From the NCBI GenBank assembly GCA_965208015.1, contig OZ242309.1:1178001-1242000 (forward strand): a stretch of 64,000 nucleotides of DNA, read 5' to 3'. The notes below the pieces were generated by a model that saw only the letters and a list, made by a program, of their open reading frames with translations, ran no database searches and had not been told where the DNA came from. This stretch comes from Bin87 sp965208015. Its GTDB lineage: Bacteria; Chloroflexota; Dehalococcoidia; Lucifugimonadales; UBA3495. Shown one piece after another: positions 8,881 to 16,800 of this stretch. Every line of letters starts with the position of its first letter. The first letter of the stretch is position 1. The translations under genes were made by a program, and so were the position numbers.

Positions 8881-10734
8881 TCATGGCATCCACTTTTGCC
8901 ATAGCAGCGCGGCGAAGGCGGCGGTTACGAGCAGACCGATTACGACCGAAGCAGTCTGCTCGAAACGACGGTTCACGGCGTCACGGAACTTAACGCCGTA
9001 GCTGTAGTAATAGTAACGGGTCAAACCATTGCCAGCATTGTATGTATACAGCCGCCTTTCCAAAATCTCGCCGGCCCGGTCGCGGTGCAAGTCCCATACG
9101 TTGACAATGAGGAAAACTATGACAGCAGAGAACAGCACCACCAGCATTTCCACCAGAAAGCCGATCCAGCCGGTCACGCCGGGGCGGGAGGCCAGTCCAA
9201 TGAATATGGTGATGCCACCGAAGATAATCAGGGCGAAGAGTTCGCCGAACTCGATGCCCTGCTGTCGAGAGTGGGCGATTACGTTGAGCTGCGTTTCCGC
9301 TTCGGCAAGGTCTGACCGGTCTTCAGGGGAAGGATTGGCCGCCACAGCGTCGGCTAAACAGCCTCTGATCTTCCCGTAAGCTTCTTGCAGCCCTTCGGGA
9401 GTAACGGCGGCGTCGATGGCCAAAATATGCTCCCGGACGGCCACGTCGATCACATTGCGGCGGGCCAGCAGGTCGAGGTTCTGGAACATGGCGTACAGAC
9501 GGTTGTCTTCATCCTGGGTCTGGGTTGACAACCGGGCCACCCGGAAGGAGCGCAATAGGGTGAAGACCGTGGCCGAGAGGCCCAAGGCACCGAAGTAGGT
9601 TTCTCCGGGCCATTGCCATTCGCCGAAGGGCAGATACTGCAACACATCGTCTCGCAGGTAGACGAACGCTCCGCAGGCCCACAACCCCAGCAACAGCGCC
9701 TTGAAACCGAAGCGAATTTCGGCCTCGGAGTTGATCAGCAGGTTGACGGTGATGATTCCCACCGCGCCGATCACCAGATAATCGGGACGTTCCGGCGCGA
9801 CCTGGAAAAAGAGGAAAAGCCAGACCAGGCTGAACACCGGGGTGGTATTGGCGAGCGCGTTGATGCCCAGATTGTCGGTAATCAGATTAGCCTTGCGCCA
9901 AGCCACGTTGGCGATGCCGTTGATGGCTGCGCCCAGGACAACGGCAGTGAGCAGGATGCGCGAATCCATTGCCTCACCGGTGTTCATGCCAGCATAACCG
10001 TTCAGAACGGCAGCCACGGTGTTGGCGATGAAAAAAGCCACGAGCACGCCGAACATCTCCAGCGAATGCTCACCGATGCCTTGCCGGGCTTCAGAGGGGA
10101 TTGCATGGACGACATCGGTTCCCCACCGGAAGCTGAAGGCGGTGAACGAAGTGGCGACGGCACCAGCTACGGCCAGGATTACACCGACAACGAGAGCGGA
10201 CAGACCGCCAGTTTGGATATTAGCGAACCCGCCCGCCTGTCCGACCACCACGAAGGCGAAACCGGCCAAACTCAAAACTAGCAGGAGCAGCATTTCCGGG
10301 GCCGGTTCCCGATATCGGGCGCCGCCCGGGAAGAGCCGGGTCATCAGCAGGATGAGCAGTATCGGCCAAGTTTCAAAGAGGATGGCGGCGACCGAGACGT
10401 CGATGAGACGGGTGGACCAGGCGAACAGGGCAAAGTTGAAGGTGGCAACCACCGACAGAGCTAATTTCACGTCCACGGCCCGCCGTGCGATCACAAGCAG
10501 GCTGGCCGGATTGAAGACCAGACGGCGATACAGGATGGAAATGAAGACAAGGCATCCCAGCGCAACGCCGGCGTTCATTCCGGCGTTAAACAGAAAGGGC
10601 GTCTGACCACCACCACCGCGCTCAATGACCAGAGGCAGGGATGAGAACAGGGTAACCGCCAGCAGCATATAGCCGATGGCCAGGCGGTTTCCTGCCAGGT
10701 TGGGTATGCGATTGGGTATTCGTACAATCGCCAT
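8881..10734 (-). CDS. EamA/DMT-family permease with extra C-terminal domain (long form 1)
   Basis: A 617-residue membrane protein, nearly twice the usual 300-residue EamA length. Residues 1-345 form the ten-helix DMT core (GYMLLAVTLFSSLPLV, STRLIDVSVAAILFETWP, NLGINALANTTPVFSLVWL). Then come two more helices (LWACGAFVYLRDD; YFGALGLSATVFTLL), a soluble helical region of about 110 residues (roughly 400-510) containing QDEDNRLYAMFQNLDLLARRN and AETQLNVIAHSRQQG, and finally a membrane block ending VNVWDLHRDRA and a last C-terminal helix. The role of the extension is unknown; it could be regulatory. The closest relative in view is the next gene. Confidence 0.85.
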   Translation of the reverse strand: MAIVRIPNRIPNLAGNRLAIGYMLLAVTLFSSLPLVIERGGGGQTPFLFNAGMNAGVALGCLVFISILYRRLVFNPASLLVIARRAVDVKLALSVVATFNFALFAWSTRLIDVSVAAILFETWPILLILLMTRLFPGGARYREPAPEMLLLLVLSLAGFAFVVVGQAGGFANIQTGGLSALVVGVILAVAGAVATSFTAFSFRWGTDVVHAIPSEARQGIGEHSLEMFGVLVAFFIANTVAAVLNGYAGMNTGEAMDSRILLTAVVLGAAINGIANVAWRKANLITDNLGINALANTTPVFSLVWLFLFFQVAPERPDYLVIGAVGIITVNLLINSEAEIRFGFKALLLGLWACGAFVYLRDDVLQYLPFGEWQWPGETYFGALGLSATVFTLLRSFRVARLSTQTQDEDNRLYAMFQNLDLLARRNVIDVAVREHILAIDAAVTPEGLQEAYGKIRGCLADAVAANPSPEDRSDLAEAETQLNVIAHSRQQGIEFGELFALIIFGGITIFIGLASRPGVTGWIGFLVEMLVVLFSAVIVFLIVNVWDLHRDRAGEILERRLYTYNAGNGLTRYYYYSYGVKFRDAVNRRFEQTASVVIGLLVTAAFAALLWQKWMP

Positions 10735-10760
10735 GTGGCATTATAACAATCGCTCCAAAA

Positions 10761-10838
10761 CGTCATTCCCGCACCAGCGGGAATCCAGACCGTCTTCAGC
10801 TCGCGGGACTCTGGATTCCTGCTTTCGCAGGAATGACG
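10761..10838. repeat. Dispersed palindromic repeat, copy 1
   Basis: An inverted-repeat element with outer arms CGTCATTCCCGC and GCAGGAATGACG, inner halves GGGAATCCAGA and CTCTGGATTCC, and a short variable centre. It fills most of the gap between the two long EamA genes. Related copies occur near 14.55, 19.5, 26.9, 49.4 and 53.5 kb. It encodes nothing recognisable and looks like a REP/MITE-class element. Confidence 0.85.
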
Positions 10839-10897
10839 AGGCTACGAGATGACGGGACAACGGAACGACGGAACAACTTTGGAAAAAGCCCAAGGTC

Positions 10898-12703
10898 TCA
10901 GTCAATCCACTTGTACCAGAGGAGACCGGCGTATGTGGCAGCTATTCCCAAGCCGATGACGGTGGAGACTGTCCGTTCAAAGCGGCGGTTTTTAGGGTCG
11001 CGGAAGATCACGCCATAGCCTTCATAGCCGGATTGAGCGGCCAGCACCAAGTCAGCGCGGTCACGGTGCAGGTCCCATACGTTGACAATCAAGAAGACGA
11101 TGACCGCGGGAAACAGGACGCTGAAAATCTCGTAGATGAATGCCGTCCATCCCGAGACCTCCGGCCGGGAGAGCAGGGACAGTAGAACGGTGCTGCCGCC
11201 GAAGACCATCAGGGCGAAGAGTTCCCCGAAGTCCACGCCCTGCTGGCGCGAGTGCACCATCATGTTGAGCTGGGTCTCGGCGTCGGCCAGCAGTTTCTGG
11301 TCGGCGTCAGGGTGATAAACCGCTGCGGCCCGGGCGAAGCAGAGCTTGGCCTGGGTGTAGGCGATCCCCAGTTCTTCCGGGTTGCGGGAGCTGTCGATGC
11401 TGCGGATGTGTTCGCTGGTCTCGGGGGGGATCAGGTTGCGACTGGCAAGCAGTTCCACGGCTCGGTGCAGGGCAAAGATGCGGTTATCCTCGTCCTGAGT
11501 GCGTGGCGCCAGCCGGGCCACCCGGAAGGTCAGCAGCAGGATGAAGACGGTGGCCGACAGGCCCACCGAGCCCAGGTAGGTTTCCCGGGGCCACAGCCAG
11601 CCCTGGAAGGGAAGGAGGTGTATTAAATCGTCGCGCAGATAGACGAAGGCGCCGCAGGACCAGAGGGCGAGGATGAGGGCTTTGAAACCGAAGCGCACTT
11701 CGGCCTCAAAATTGATCAGCAAGTTGGCGGTGATGATGGCTGCAGCGCCTATGATGAGAAAATCTATCCGTGCCACGTCCACTCGCCAAAACAGGAAGAG
11801 CCACATCAGAGCAAAGATGGGCGTAGCATAGGACAACGCGTTGATGCCAAGGTTGCTGGTCAACATATTGGCCGCTCGCCAGGATATGCTGGCCGGCGCC
11901 ATGATCAGCGCGCCGCTGGTCACCGCAATCACCAGTGACCTCAAGGAAATTGTTTCCGCAGCGACAAGACCGACACCCGCGTTCAGTCCGATTCCCATAA
12001 AGCTGGCGATGCAGAAAGCGATTAAAGCGCAACAAATTTCCGTGAAGGGCCTACTTCGGTCACCGACTGCGTCGTCAGGCAATGCGTCGCTGAGGTCAGT
12101 TCCCCACTTGAACCCAAACGCAGGGAGAGCCGCGACCAGCACAGCGCTGATTACAAGTGCGAGACCGATGACGGTATCTGACAACCGGGAATCATCCCAA
12201 TTGCCAAAACCGCCAGACTGGCTGGCTGTTACGAACGCGAAACCGACAAAACCGGTTATCAGCAGCCACACCATGCTCAAAGTAATTTTGTAATAACGCG
12301 CTTGGGCTCGATACAAGATAGCAGTTAGCACTATCAAAAATATTGGCCATGTCTCGAACAGAGTGGAAACTACTGAGAAATCGAGATATTGGGTTGACCA
12401 GGCAAACAAACTGTACACGAACTGGTTGATCACTACGAGGAACAATGACCAGGAGAGCAGGCGCTGCGATATGAGCGACAATACTGAACGGTTATACAAA
12501 ACCGGCCTGAATGCCGCGACGAGGAATACAGCGCTGCCCAACCCGGTCCCTAAACTCACTCCAGCAGTGAACAGGAATGGGGATTCCGTGCCGCCGCCGA
12601 TTGCAACCAGTAACGGTACAAACGAAAAGCCCACGACTGTCAGAAGCATGAATGCGGTTCCGGCAGCATTCCTATTCGCACTTTGGGGCAACACGGCAGC
12701 CAT
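10898..12703 (-). CDS. EamA/DMT-family permease with extra C-terminal domain (long form 2)
   Basis: A 601-residue paralogue of the preceding permease with the same layout: DMT core (STQYLDFSVVSTLFETWPIFLIVL, NLGINALSYATPIFALMWLFLFWR), soluble helical segment (QDEDNRIFALHRAVELLASRN; DAETQLNMMVHSRQQG) and terminal membrane block with VNVWDLHRDRA and KNRRFERT. The frame is open to a TTG at 12730, but ATG at 12703 gives an N-terminus matching the paralogue. The 5' half, encoding the permease core, is AT-richer than the 3' half, which may mean the two parts have different histories. The substrate is unknown. Confidence 0.85.
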   Translation of the reverse strand: MAAVLPQSANRNAAGTAFMLLTVVGFSFVPLLVAIGGGTESPFLFTAGVSLGTGLGSAVFLVAAFRPVLYNRSVLSLISQRLLSWSLFLVVINQFVYSLFAWSTQYLDFSVVSTLFETWPIFLIVLTAILYRAQARYYKITLSMVWLLITGFVGFAFVTASQSGGFGNWDDSRLSDTVIGLALVISAVLVAALPAFGFKWGTDLSDALPDDAVGDRSRPFTEICCALIAFCIASFMGIGLNAGVGLVAAETISLRSLVIAVTSGALIMAPASISWRAANMLTSNLGINALSYATPIFALMWLFLFWRVDVARIDFLIIGAAAIITANLLINFEAEVRFGFKALILALWSCGAFVYLRDDLIHLLPFQGWLWPRETYLGSVGLSATVFILLLTFRVARLAPRTQDEDNRIFALHRAVELLASRNLIPPETSEHIRSIDSSRNPEELGIAYTQAKLCFARAAAVYHPDADQKLLADAETQLNMMVHSRQQGVDFGELFALMVFGGSTVLLSLLSRPEVSGWTAFIYEIFSVLFPAVIVFLIVNVWDLHRDRADLVLAAQSGYEGYGVIFRDPKNRRFERTVSTVIGLGIAATYAGLLWYKWID

Positions 12704-12804
12704 GATGGCGCATTTTAGCACTGGGTCCAATGCGAGCTGCCTTGCGACGCCCTCGGGTCGGCGGCTATAGTGAGCCGGAACCGACGCACTCCTGAGGAAT
12801 GAAA

Positions 12805-13650
12805 ATGGCTTTTGCAGAGATAAACGGGTACCGGATGCACTACGAGGTGTTCGGGGGAGACGCCGCGCCGGCGTTGGCGCTGATTCACGGCGGTTTAGGC
12901 GGCGGCGACGGCAGCAGGGACACCATCAGCCGGCAGGCCGGCGCGCTATCCGAGAGGTATCGCTGCGTGTTCTACGACCGTCGCGCCTGCGGTGAGTCCG
13001 AGACGACGGCGGATGGCTACGACATGGGCAATTGCGCCCGAGACCTGCGGGACCTGCTGGACCATCTGGACATCGACAAGGCCCACATCCTGGGATCGTC
13101 AGCGGGCGGGCCGATAGCGATGCAGTTTGCGCTGGACTACCCGGAACTGACGGACACGCTGATCCTCATCAACACGATGAGCTACTCGGAAGAGGCCCAG
13201 CAGGAGATCCGGCGACAGGAGTTGCGCCGGCTGAAGGAGCGGATCGCGGAGGTGGGGAGATCGGCGGCGGTGGAACAGGCGATCTCGGAGCGATTTCCGC
13301 AGTTGATGAGCGACGACCCGGAGCGGTTCGCGCGGATAGCCGCGGAGAACCTGGCGCGGATTGACGGGATCGCAGCCACTCAGCAAGCGTACCTGGACAT
13401 CGGAGATTCGCTGGAATCTCGGCTGCCGGAACTGAAGATGCCCACGCTGGTGGTCCACGGTGACGCCGACAGCAGGATTCCCGTGGAGTGCGGCCACAGC
13501 CTGGCGTCAGGCATCGCCGGCGCCGAGTTGCACGAAATACCGGGCGCCGAGCATGGCTTGATGACCAATGAAGCGGCCGGCGAGACCCAGAGGATCATCC
13601 TGGACTTCCTGGCCCGGCAGTCAGCGGTGCAATCGCAAGCGGCAGACTGA
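12805..13650 (+). CDS. Alpha/beta hydrolase
   Basis: A 281-residue alpha/beta-hydrolase-fold protein. It shows the oxyanion region LIHGGLGGGDG, the DRRACGES turn, the nucleophile elbow GSSAGG, and late acid and histidine motifs VVHGDADSRIP and GAEHGLM. The start at 12805 is chosen because GAGGA lies six bases upstream; the ATG at 12799 touches that motif directly. Substrate class (ester, lactone, haloalkane or C-C bond) cannot be told from these motifs. It lies directly before the toxin-antitoxin-like pair. Confidence 0.9.
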   Translation: MAFAEINGYRMHYEVFGGDAAPALALIHGGLGGGDGSRDTISRQAGALSERYRCVFYDRRACGESETTADGYDMGNCARDLRDLLDHLDIDKAHILGSSAGGPIAMQFALDYPELTDTLILINTMSYSEEAQQEIRRQELRRLKERIAEVGRSAAVEQAISERFPQLMSDDPERFARIAAENLARIDGIAATQQAYLDIGDSLESRLPELKMPTLVVHGDADSRIPVECGHSLASGIAGAELHEIPGAEHGLMTNEAAGETQRIILDFLARQSAVQSQAAD

Positions 13651-13655
13651 ATCCC

Positions 13656-13919
13656 ATGAATGACTACGAGTGGGATGAGCGGAAGCGGCAGGAGAATGCG
13701 GACAAGCACGACATCGACTTCACTGCGATTTATGATTTTGAATGGGATACCGCCGTGGAACGTTTGAATACTACGCACGGCGAATTGCGCTTGGTAGCGA
13801 CCAACTACATCGGAGACCGCTTATACACCGTCGTCTATACTTGGAGAGGCGATAGAAGGCGTATCATCAGCCTGCGGAGGGCAAGCAAACAGGAGGAAAG
13901 AGATTATGCCCAAGCTTAA
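13656..13919 (+). CDS. brnT: BrnT family ribonuclease toxin (DUF497)
   Basis: An 87-residue protein with the BrnT hallmarks: an aromatic/acidic start 'YEWDERKRQENADKHDIDF', a central strand pair 'NYIGDRLYTVVYTWRGD', and the C-terminal RIISLRRASKQEERDY. BrnT toxins are RelE-fold RNases that stop translation until bound by BrnA. The gene overlaps the next by 14 bases, the usual arrangement of brnTA operons, and starts 5 bp after the hydrolase gene. Confidence 0.88.
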   Translation: MNDYEWDERKRQENADKHDIDFTAIYDFEWDTAVERLNTTHGELRLVATNYIGDRLYTVVYTWRGDRRRIISLRRASKQEERDYAQA

Positions 13920-14544
13920 GCCTGGTCATATCAGCCCTACTGATGAAGAGGAGGCCGCCATCCAGGCCGGCATAGCCGTGGACCCGGATAATCCTGAGTT
14001 GGACGAGGAGTTCTGGGCCGAAGCCAAGCCAACCCGAGAACTCTACCCGGACGGCATTGACAAGCCGCCGTACATCCCCAAAGAATGGCGGGACCGGCTA
14101 GCACGGGAGTACCGAGAATACTGGAGGAGTAAGGGAATGCACACGGTTGGAATTGACCACATCGCCATGCCCACGGCTGACGCCGAGCAACTGATGGCGT
14201 TCTACAAGAAGCTGGGATTTGCAATCAACGACGAGGAAGAATGGCGAGCCGGCACCGCTAATATTTTCTCCATCCAAGTCGGCGAATCGAAAATCAACGT
14301 GCACCCGGAAGGGCATCTGGCCGATTATCGTGGGCCGACGGCCGTACCGGGATGCACGGACATCTGCTTCGTTTGGGACGGGACAGTGGAGGAGTGCCAG
14401 CAGATGCTGGCGGACGCTGGCGTGGAAGTGATTCGAGGACCCGGACCGCGCAAGGGAGCACGGTTGCGTGGCTCGCTGCCGGCGGTGAGCCTGTACGCCC
14501 GCGACCCGGACAACAACCTGCTGGAGTGGATGATTTATCAATAA
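13906..14544 (+). CDS. BrnA-like antitoxin segment joined in frame to a VOC (glyoxalase/bleomycin-resistance-fold) domain
   Basis: The 212-residue frame has two parts. Residues 1-77 begin MPKLKPGHISPTDEEEAAIQ and DPDNPELDEEFWAEAKPTRE, the standard opening of BrnA-type antitoxins, but the ribbon-helix-helix DNA-binding part expected later is not evident. Residues 78-212 are a VOC-fold protein (GIDHIAMPTADAEQLMAFY...SLYARDPDNNLLEWMIYQ) with candidate metal ligands at the first His and last Glu. The VOC part has its own strong ribosome-binding site, GGAGGAG at 14123-14129, seven bases before an in-frame ATG at 14137. It may therefore be made as a separate 135-residue protein as well as, or instead of, a fusion. 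Confidence 0.82.
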   Translation: MPKLKPGHISPTDEEEAAIQAGIAVDPDNPELDEEFWAEAKPTRELYPDGIDKPPYIPKEWRDRLAREYREYWRSKGMHTVGIDHIAMPTADAEQLMAFYKKLGFAINDEEEWRAGTANIFSIQVGESKINVHPEGHLADYRGPTAVPGCTDICFVWDGTVEECQQMLADAGVEVIRGPGPRKGARLRGSLPAVSLYARDPDNNLLEWMIYQ

Positions 14545-14550
14545 GGGCGA

Positions 14551-14630
14551 CTCTGGATTCCGGCTCCGTATCAAGTGCGGGGTGACCCCGTTTCAGGCAC
14601 GGGGCCGGCTTTTCTTTCGCCGGAATGACG
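14551..14630. repeat. Dispersed palindromic repeat, copy 2 (right-hand half)
   Basis: Shares CTCTGGATTCCGGC, the internal unit CCGTATCAAGTGCGGGGTGAC and the end TTCGCCGGAATGACGG with the copy at 26.9 kb. The left arm is missing. It ends about 24 bp before the start of the thiamine-diphosphate enzyme, so it forms part of that gene's leader. Confidence 0.8.
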
Positions 14631-14653
14631 GCAATGGCTCGGGGAGGCCGACT

Positions 14654-16327
14654 ATGACGCGAATGCTGGGCAAGCACGCTTTGGCGCAGATGCTGGTGGC
14701 CGAGGGGGTCGAGTACATATTCGGCAACCCCGGCACCAGCGAGACGCCGTTCCTGGACGGCCTGCAGGATTTCCCGCAGCTGCAATACATACAGGCGCTG
14801 CAAGAGGGGACGGCGGTTGGAATGGCCGACGGATACGCGCGGGCCACCGGCAAGCCGGCCTTCGCGAACATTCACATCGCCGGCGGGCTGGCCAACGGGA
14901 TCAGCGGGTTGTACAACGCTTTCCGGGGCGGCACGCCGCTGGTGCTGACGGCGGGGAACTCGGACACGAGGATGATGATCAACGAACCGGTGCTCTCAGG
15001 TGACCTGGTGGAGATGACCGAGCAGTACACCAAGTGGAGCGTCGAAATCCGGCACGCGTCGGATATTCCGGTGGCGATCCGGCGGGCGTTCAAGGAGGCG
15101 AAGACGCCGCCGACGGGACCGGTGTTCGTGTCGTTCCCGTGGGACACCTTGGACGAAGAGGTGGATTTCGAGCCGGTGGCTTCTTCGGAAGGTTACTTCC
15201 GGATCCGTCCCGATGCCGCGGCGGTGGATCGAGCTACAGAGTTGCTGGCGGGAGCGGAGAACCCGATGATCGTGGTCGGGGACCGGGTGGCGCAGTCAAA
15301 CGCGGTGGAGCAGGTGGTTCGGGTCGCCGAGCAGACCGGAGCGCGGGTGGTGGCGACGTCGTACTCGGAGGTGAATTTCCCGACGGCGCATCCGCAGTGG
15401 GGCGGGATGCTGAACACCAACAGCGCGGCCACGGCGCGACAGTTCCAGAACGCCGACGTGGTGCTGGCGGTGGGGACGGACGTGTTCTCGTCGTTCCTAT
15501 ACGTTGATGTGCCCTTTTTGAATCCGGACACCAGGTTGATTCACCTGGACAGCAACTATTGGGAGATCGAGAAGAGCTACCCGACGGAAGTGGGAATAAT
15601 GGCCGACCCGGCAGCGGGCATGGCCGACCTGGCGGTGTCGCTGGAGTCGAACATGACCGGCGGTCAGCGGGAGGCGGCGGCGACGCGGGCGGCCACACTG
15701 GCGGCGGCGCGGGAGCGAGATGCCGAGCGTTACCAGGAGCGGATCGCGGCCACGTGGAATAACTCACCGATGCCGGTGGAGCGGATGATGCACGAACTGG
15801 CGGACGCGGTTCCTCCCAACACCATCATCGCTGACGAAGCGGTGACCTCGCGGCCGGCGGTCAATCGGGCCTTTGATTTCGAAAAGCCTGGCGACATTTA
15901 CGGCATCCGCGGCGGAGCGCTGGGTTGGGCCATGCCGGGAGCGCTTGGCGTCAAGCTGGCCCATCCGGACCGGCCGGTGTTAGCAGTGGTAGGCGATGGA
16001 GCGTCGATGTACACGGTGCAAGCGCTGTGGACGGCAAGCCGGTACAACATCCCGGTGGTTTACGCCATCTGCAACAACCAGGCGTACCGCATCCTCAAGG
16101 TGAACATGGAGGTTTACCTGCGGGACATGCTGGACGACCGGGACCGGGCCAGCGACTACGTTGGGATGGACTTTGCGAACCGGCTGGACCTGGCGATGAT
16201 GGCTCAGGCGATGGGCGTCCACGGGGAGCGGATCGATGACCCGACGGAAATCGGCCCGGCGATCAAACGGGCATTCGAGAGCGGCAAGCCGGCGTTGCTG
16301 GATATCACCATCAGCGGGGCGCTGTAA
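14654..16327 (+). CDS. Thiamine-diphosphate decarboxylase, benzoylformate-decarboxylase-like
   Basis: A 557-residue three-domain ThDP enzyme. The N-terminal part, FGNPGTSETPFLDGL and ALQEGTAVGMADGYARA, closely follows benzoylformate decarboxylase (MdlC) with the cofactor-activating glutamate at residue 51 and a His in 'ANIHIAGG' matching the BFD active-site His. The C-terminal ThDP/Mg motif is VVGDGASMYTVQ...NNQ. BFD-like enzymes decarboxylate aromatic or branched 2-oxo acids to aldehydes; the real substrate is unknown. The ATG at 14654 follows GGGGAGG; an upstream in-frame extension would be coded by the repeat and is rejected. Confidence 0.92.
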   Translation: MTRMLGKHALAQMLVAEGVEYIFGNPGTSETPFLDGLQDFPQLQYIQALQEGTAVGMADGYARATGKPAFANIHIAGGLANGISGLYNAFRGGTPLVLTAGNSDTRMMINEPVLSGDLVEMTEQYTKWSVEIRHASDIPVAIRRAFKEAKTPPTGPVFVSFPWDTLDEEVDFEPVASSEGYFRIRPDAAAVDRATELLAGAENPMIVVGDRVAQSNAVEQVVRVAEQTGARVVATSYSEVNFPTAHPQWGGMLNTNSAATARQFQNADVVLAVGTDVFSSFLYVDVPFLNPDTRLIHLDSNYWEIEKSYPTEVGIMADPAAGMADLAVSLESNMTGGQREAAATRAATLAAARERDAERYQERIAATWNNSPMPVERMMHELADAVPPNTIIADEAVTSRPAVNRAFDFEKPGDIYGIRGGALGWAMPGALGVKLAHPDRPVLAVVGDGASMYTVQALWTASRYNIPVVYAICNNQAYRILKVNMEVYLRDMLDDRDRASDYVGMDFANRLDLAMMAQAMGVHGERIDDPTEIGPAIKRAFESGKPALLDITISGAL

Positions 16328-16332
16328 GGACG

Positions 16333-16800
16333 CTAATTGGCGAGCAACTTTGTCAGAGACTGCCGGCAACGTATTTGGCGGATTGGTATGTTATTGTTGC
16401 GAAATCGGACAGTCTCCCTCGTTGTTATTCTTTCGTGCGTGGACACGCTGCGGGAAGCGACGACTGGTATTAACTGTGCGTCAACATCCCTAGGTATCAT
16501 ACTCTCAGCAACTCTGACTCCGGCCTGGAGTTGAAGTTTAACCTCGCTCAAATCGATCCTGCCGCGCTTCAATTCGACTGGACTGACCAAATCCAGCCGG
16601 CCGGCCATTTCCACAATGAGAAGGTAATCACAGCGGCGTGCATCGGGCGCTAATGGAGACCCCGGCGCGTCGAAGTCAACAATCAAGCGGGACTTGGGTA
16701 TTCCTTCCAGAGAGACGTTGCAACCTTCTTTTCTAACACGGGCCTTCAAACAGGACACGGGAACTTGGCTGCGAATGGCGGCCAACAATCCGGGCATCAT
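16333..16800 (-). CDS. Small D...ExK protein, candidate PD-(D/E)XK nuclease partner of the AAA ATPase
   Basis: A 155-residue protein, last gene of the four-gene operon. Its ATG overlaps the ATPase gene stop (ATGA). The motif order is VDFDAPGSPL (42-50), Asp-58 in RCDYLLIVE, then a strand VSPVELKRGR holding Glu-76 and Lys-78, followed by a helix with Gln-90. D-x17-ExK with hydrophobic strands on both sides is what a small PD-(D/E)XK nuclease core looks like, though the assignment rests on motif reading only. Base composition is lower in GC than the flanking ThDP gene, with which it converges at 5 bp between stops. It could also be a non-catalytic partner. Confidence 0.65.
   Translation of the reverse strand: MMPGLLAAIRSQVPVSCLKARVRKEGCNVSLEGIPKSRLIVDFDAPGSPLAPDARRCDYLLIVEMAGRLDLVSPVELKRGRIDLSEVKLQLQAGVRVAESMIPRDVDAQLIPVVASRSVSTHERITTRETVRFRNNNIPIRQIRCRQSLTKLLAN

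Noticed and set aside
14582..14653. N-terminal extension of the benzoylformate-decarboxylase-like protein
   Set aside because: These codons lie within the dispersed repeat. The ATG at 14654 with GGGGAGG upstream gives the normal family start.
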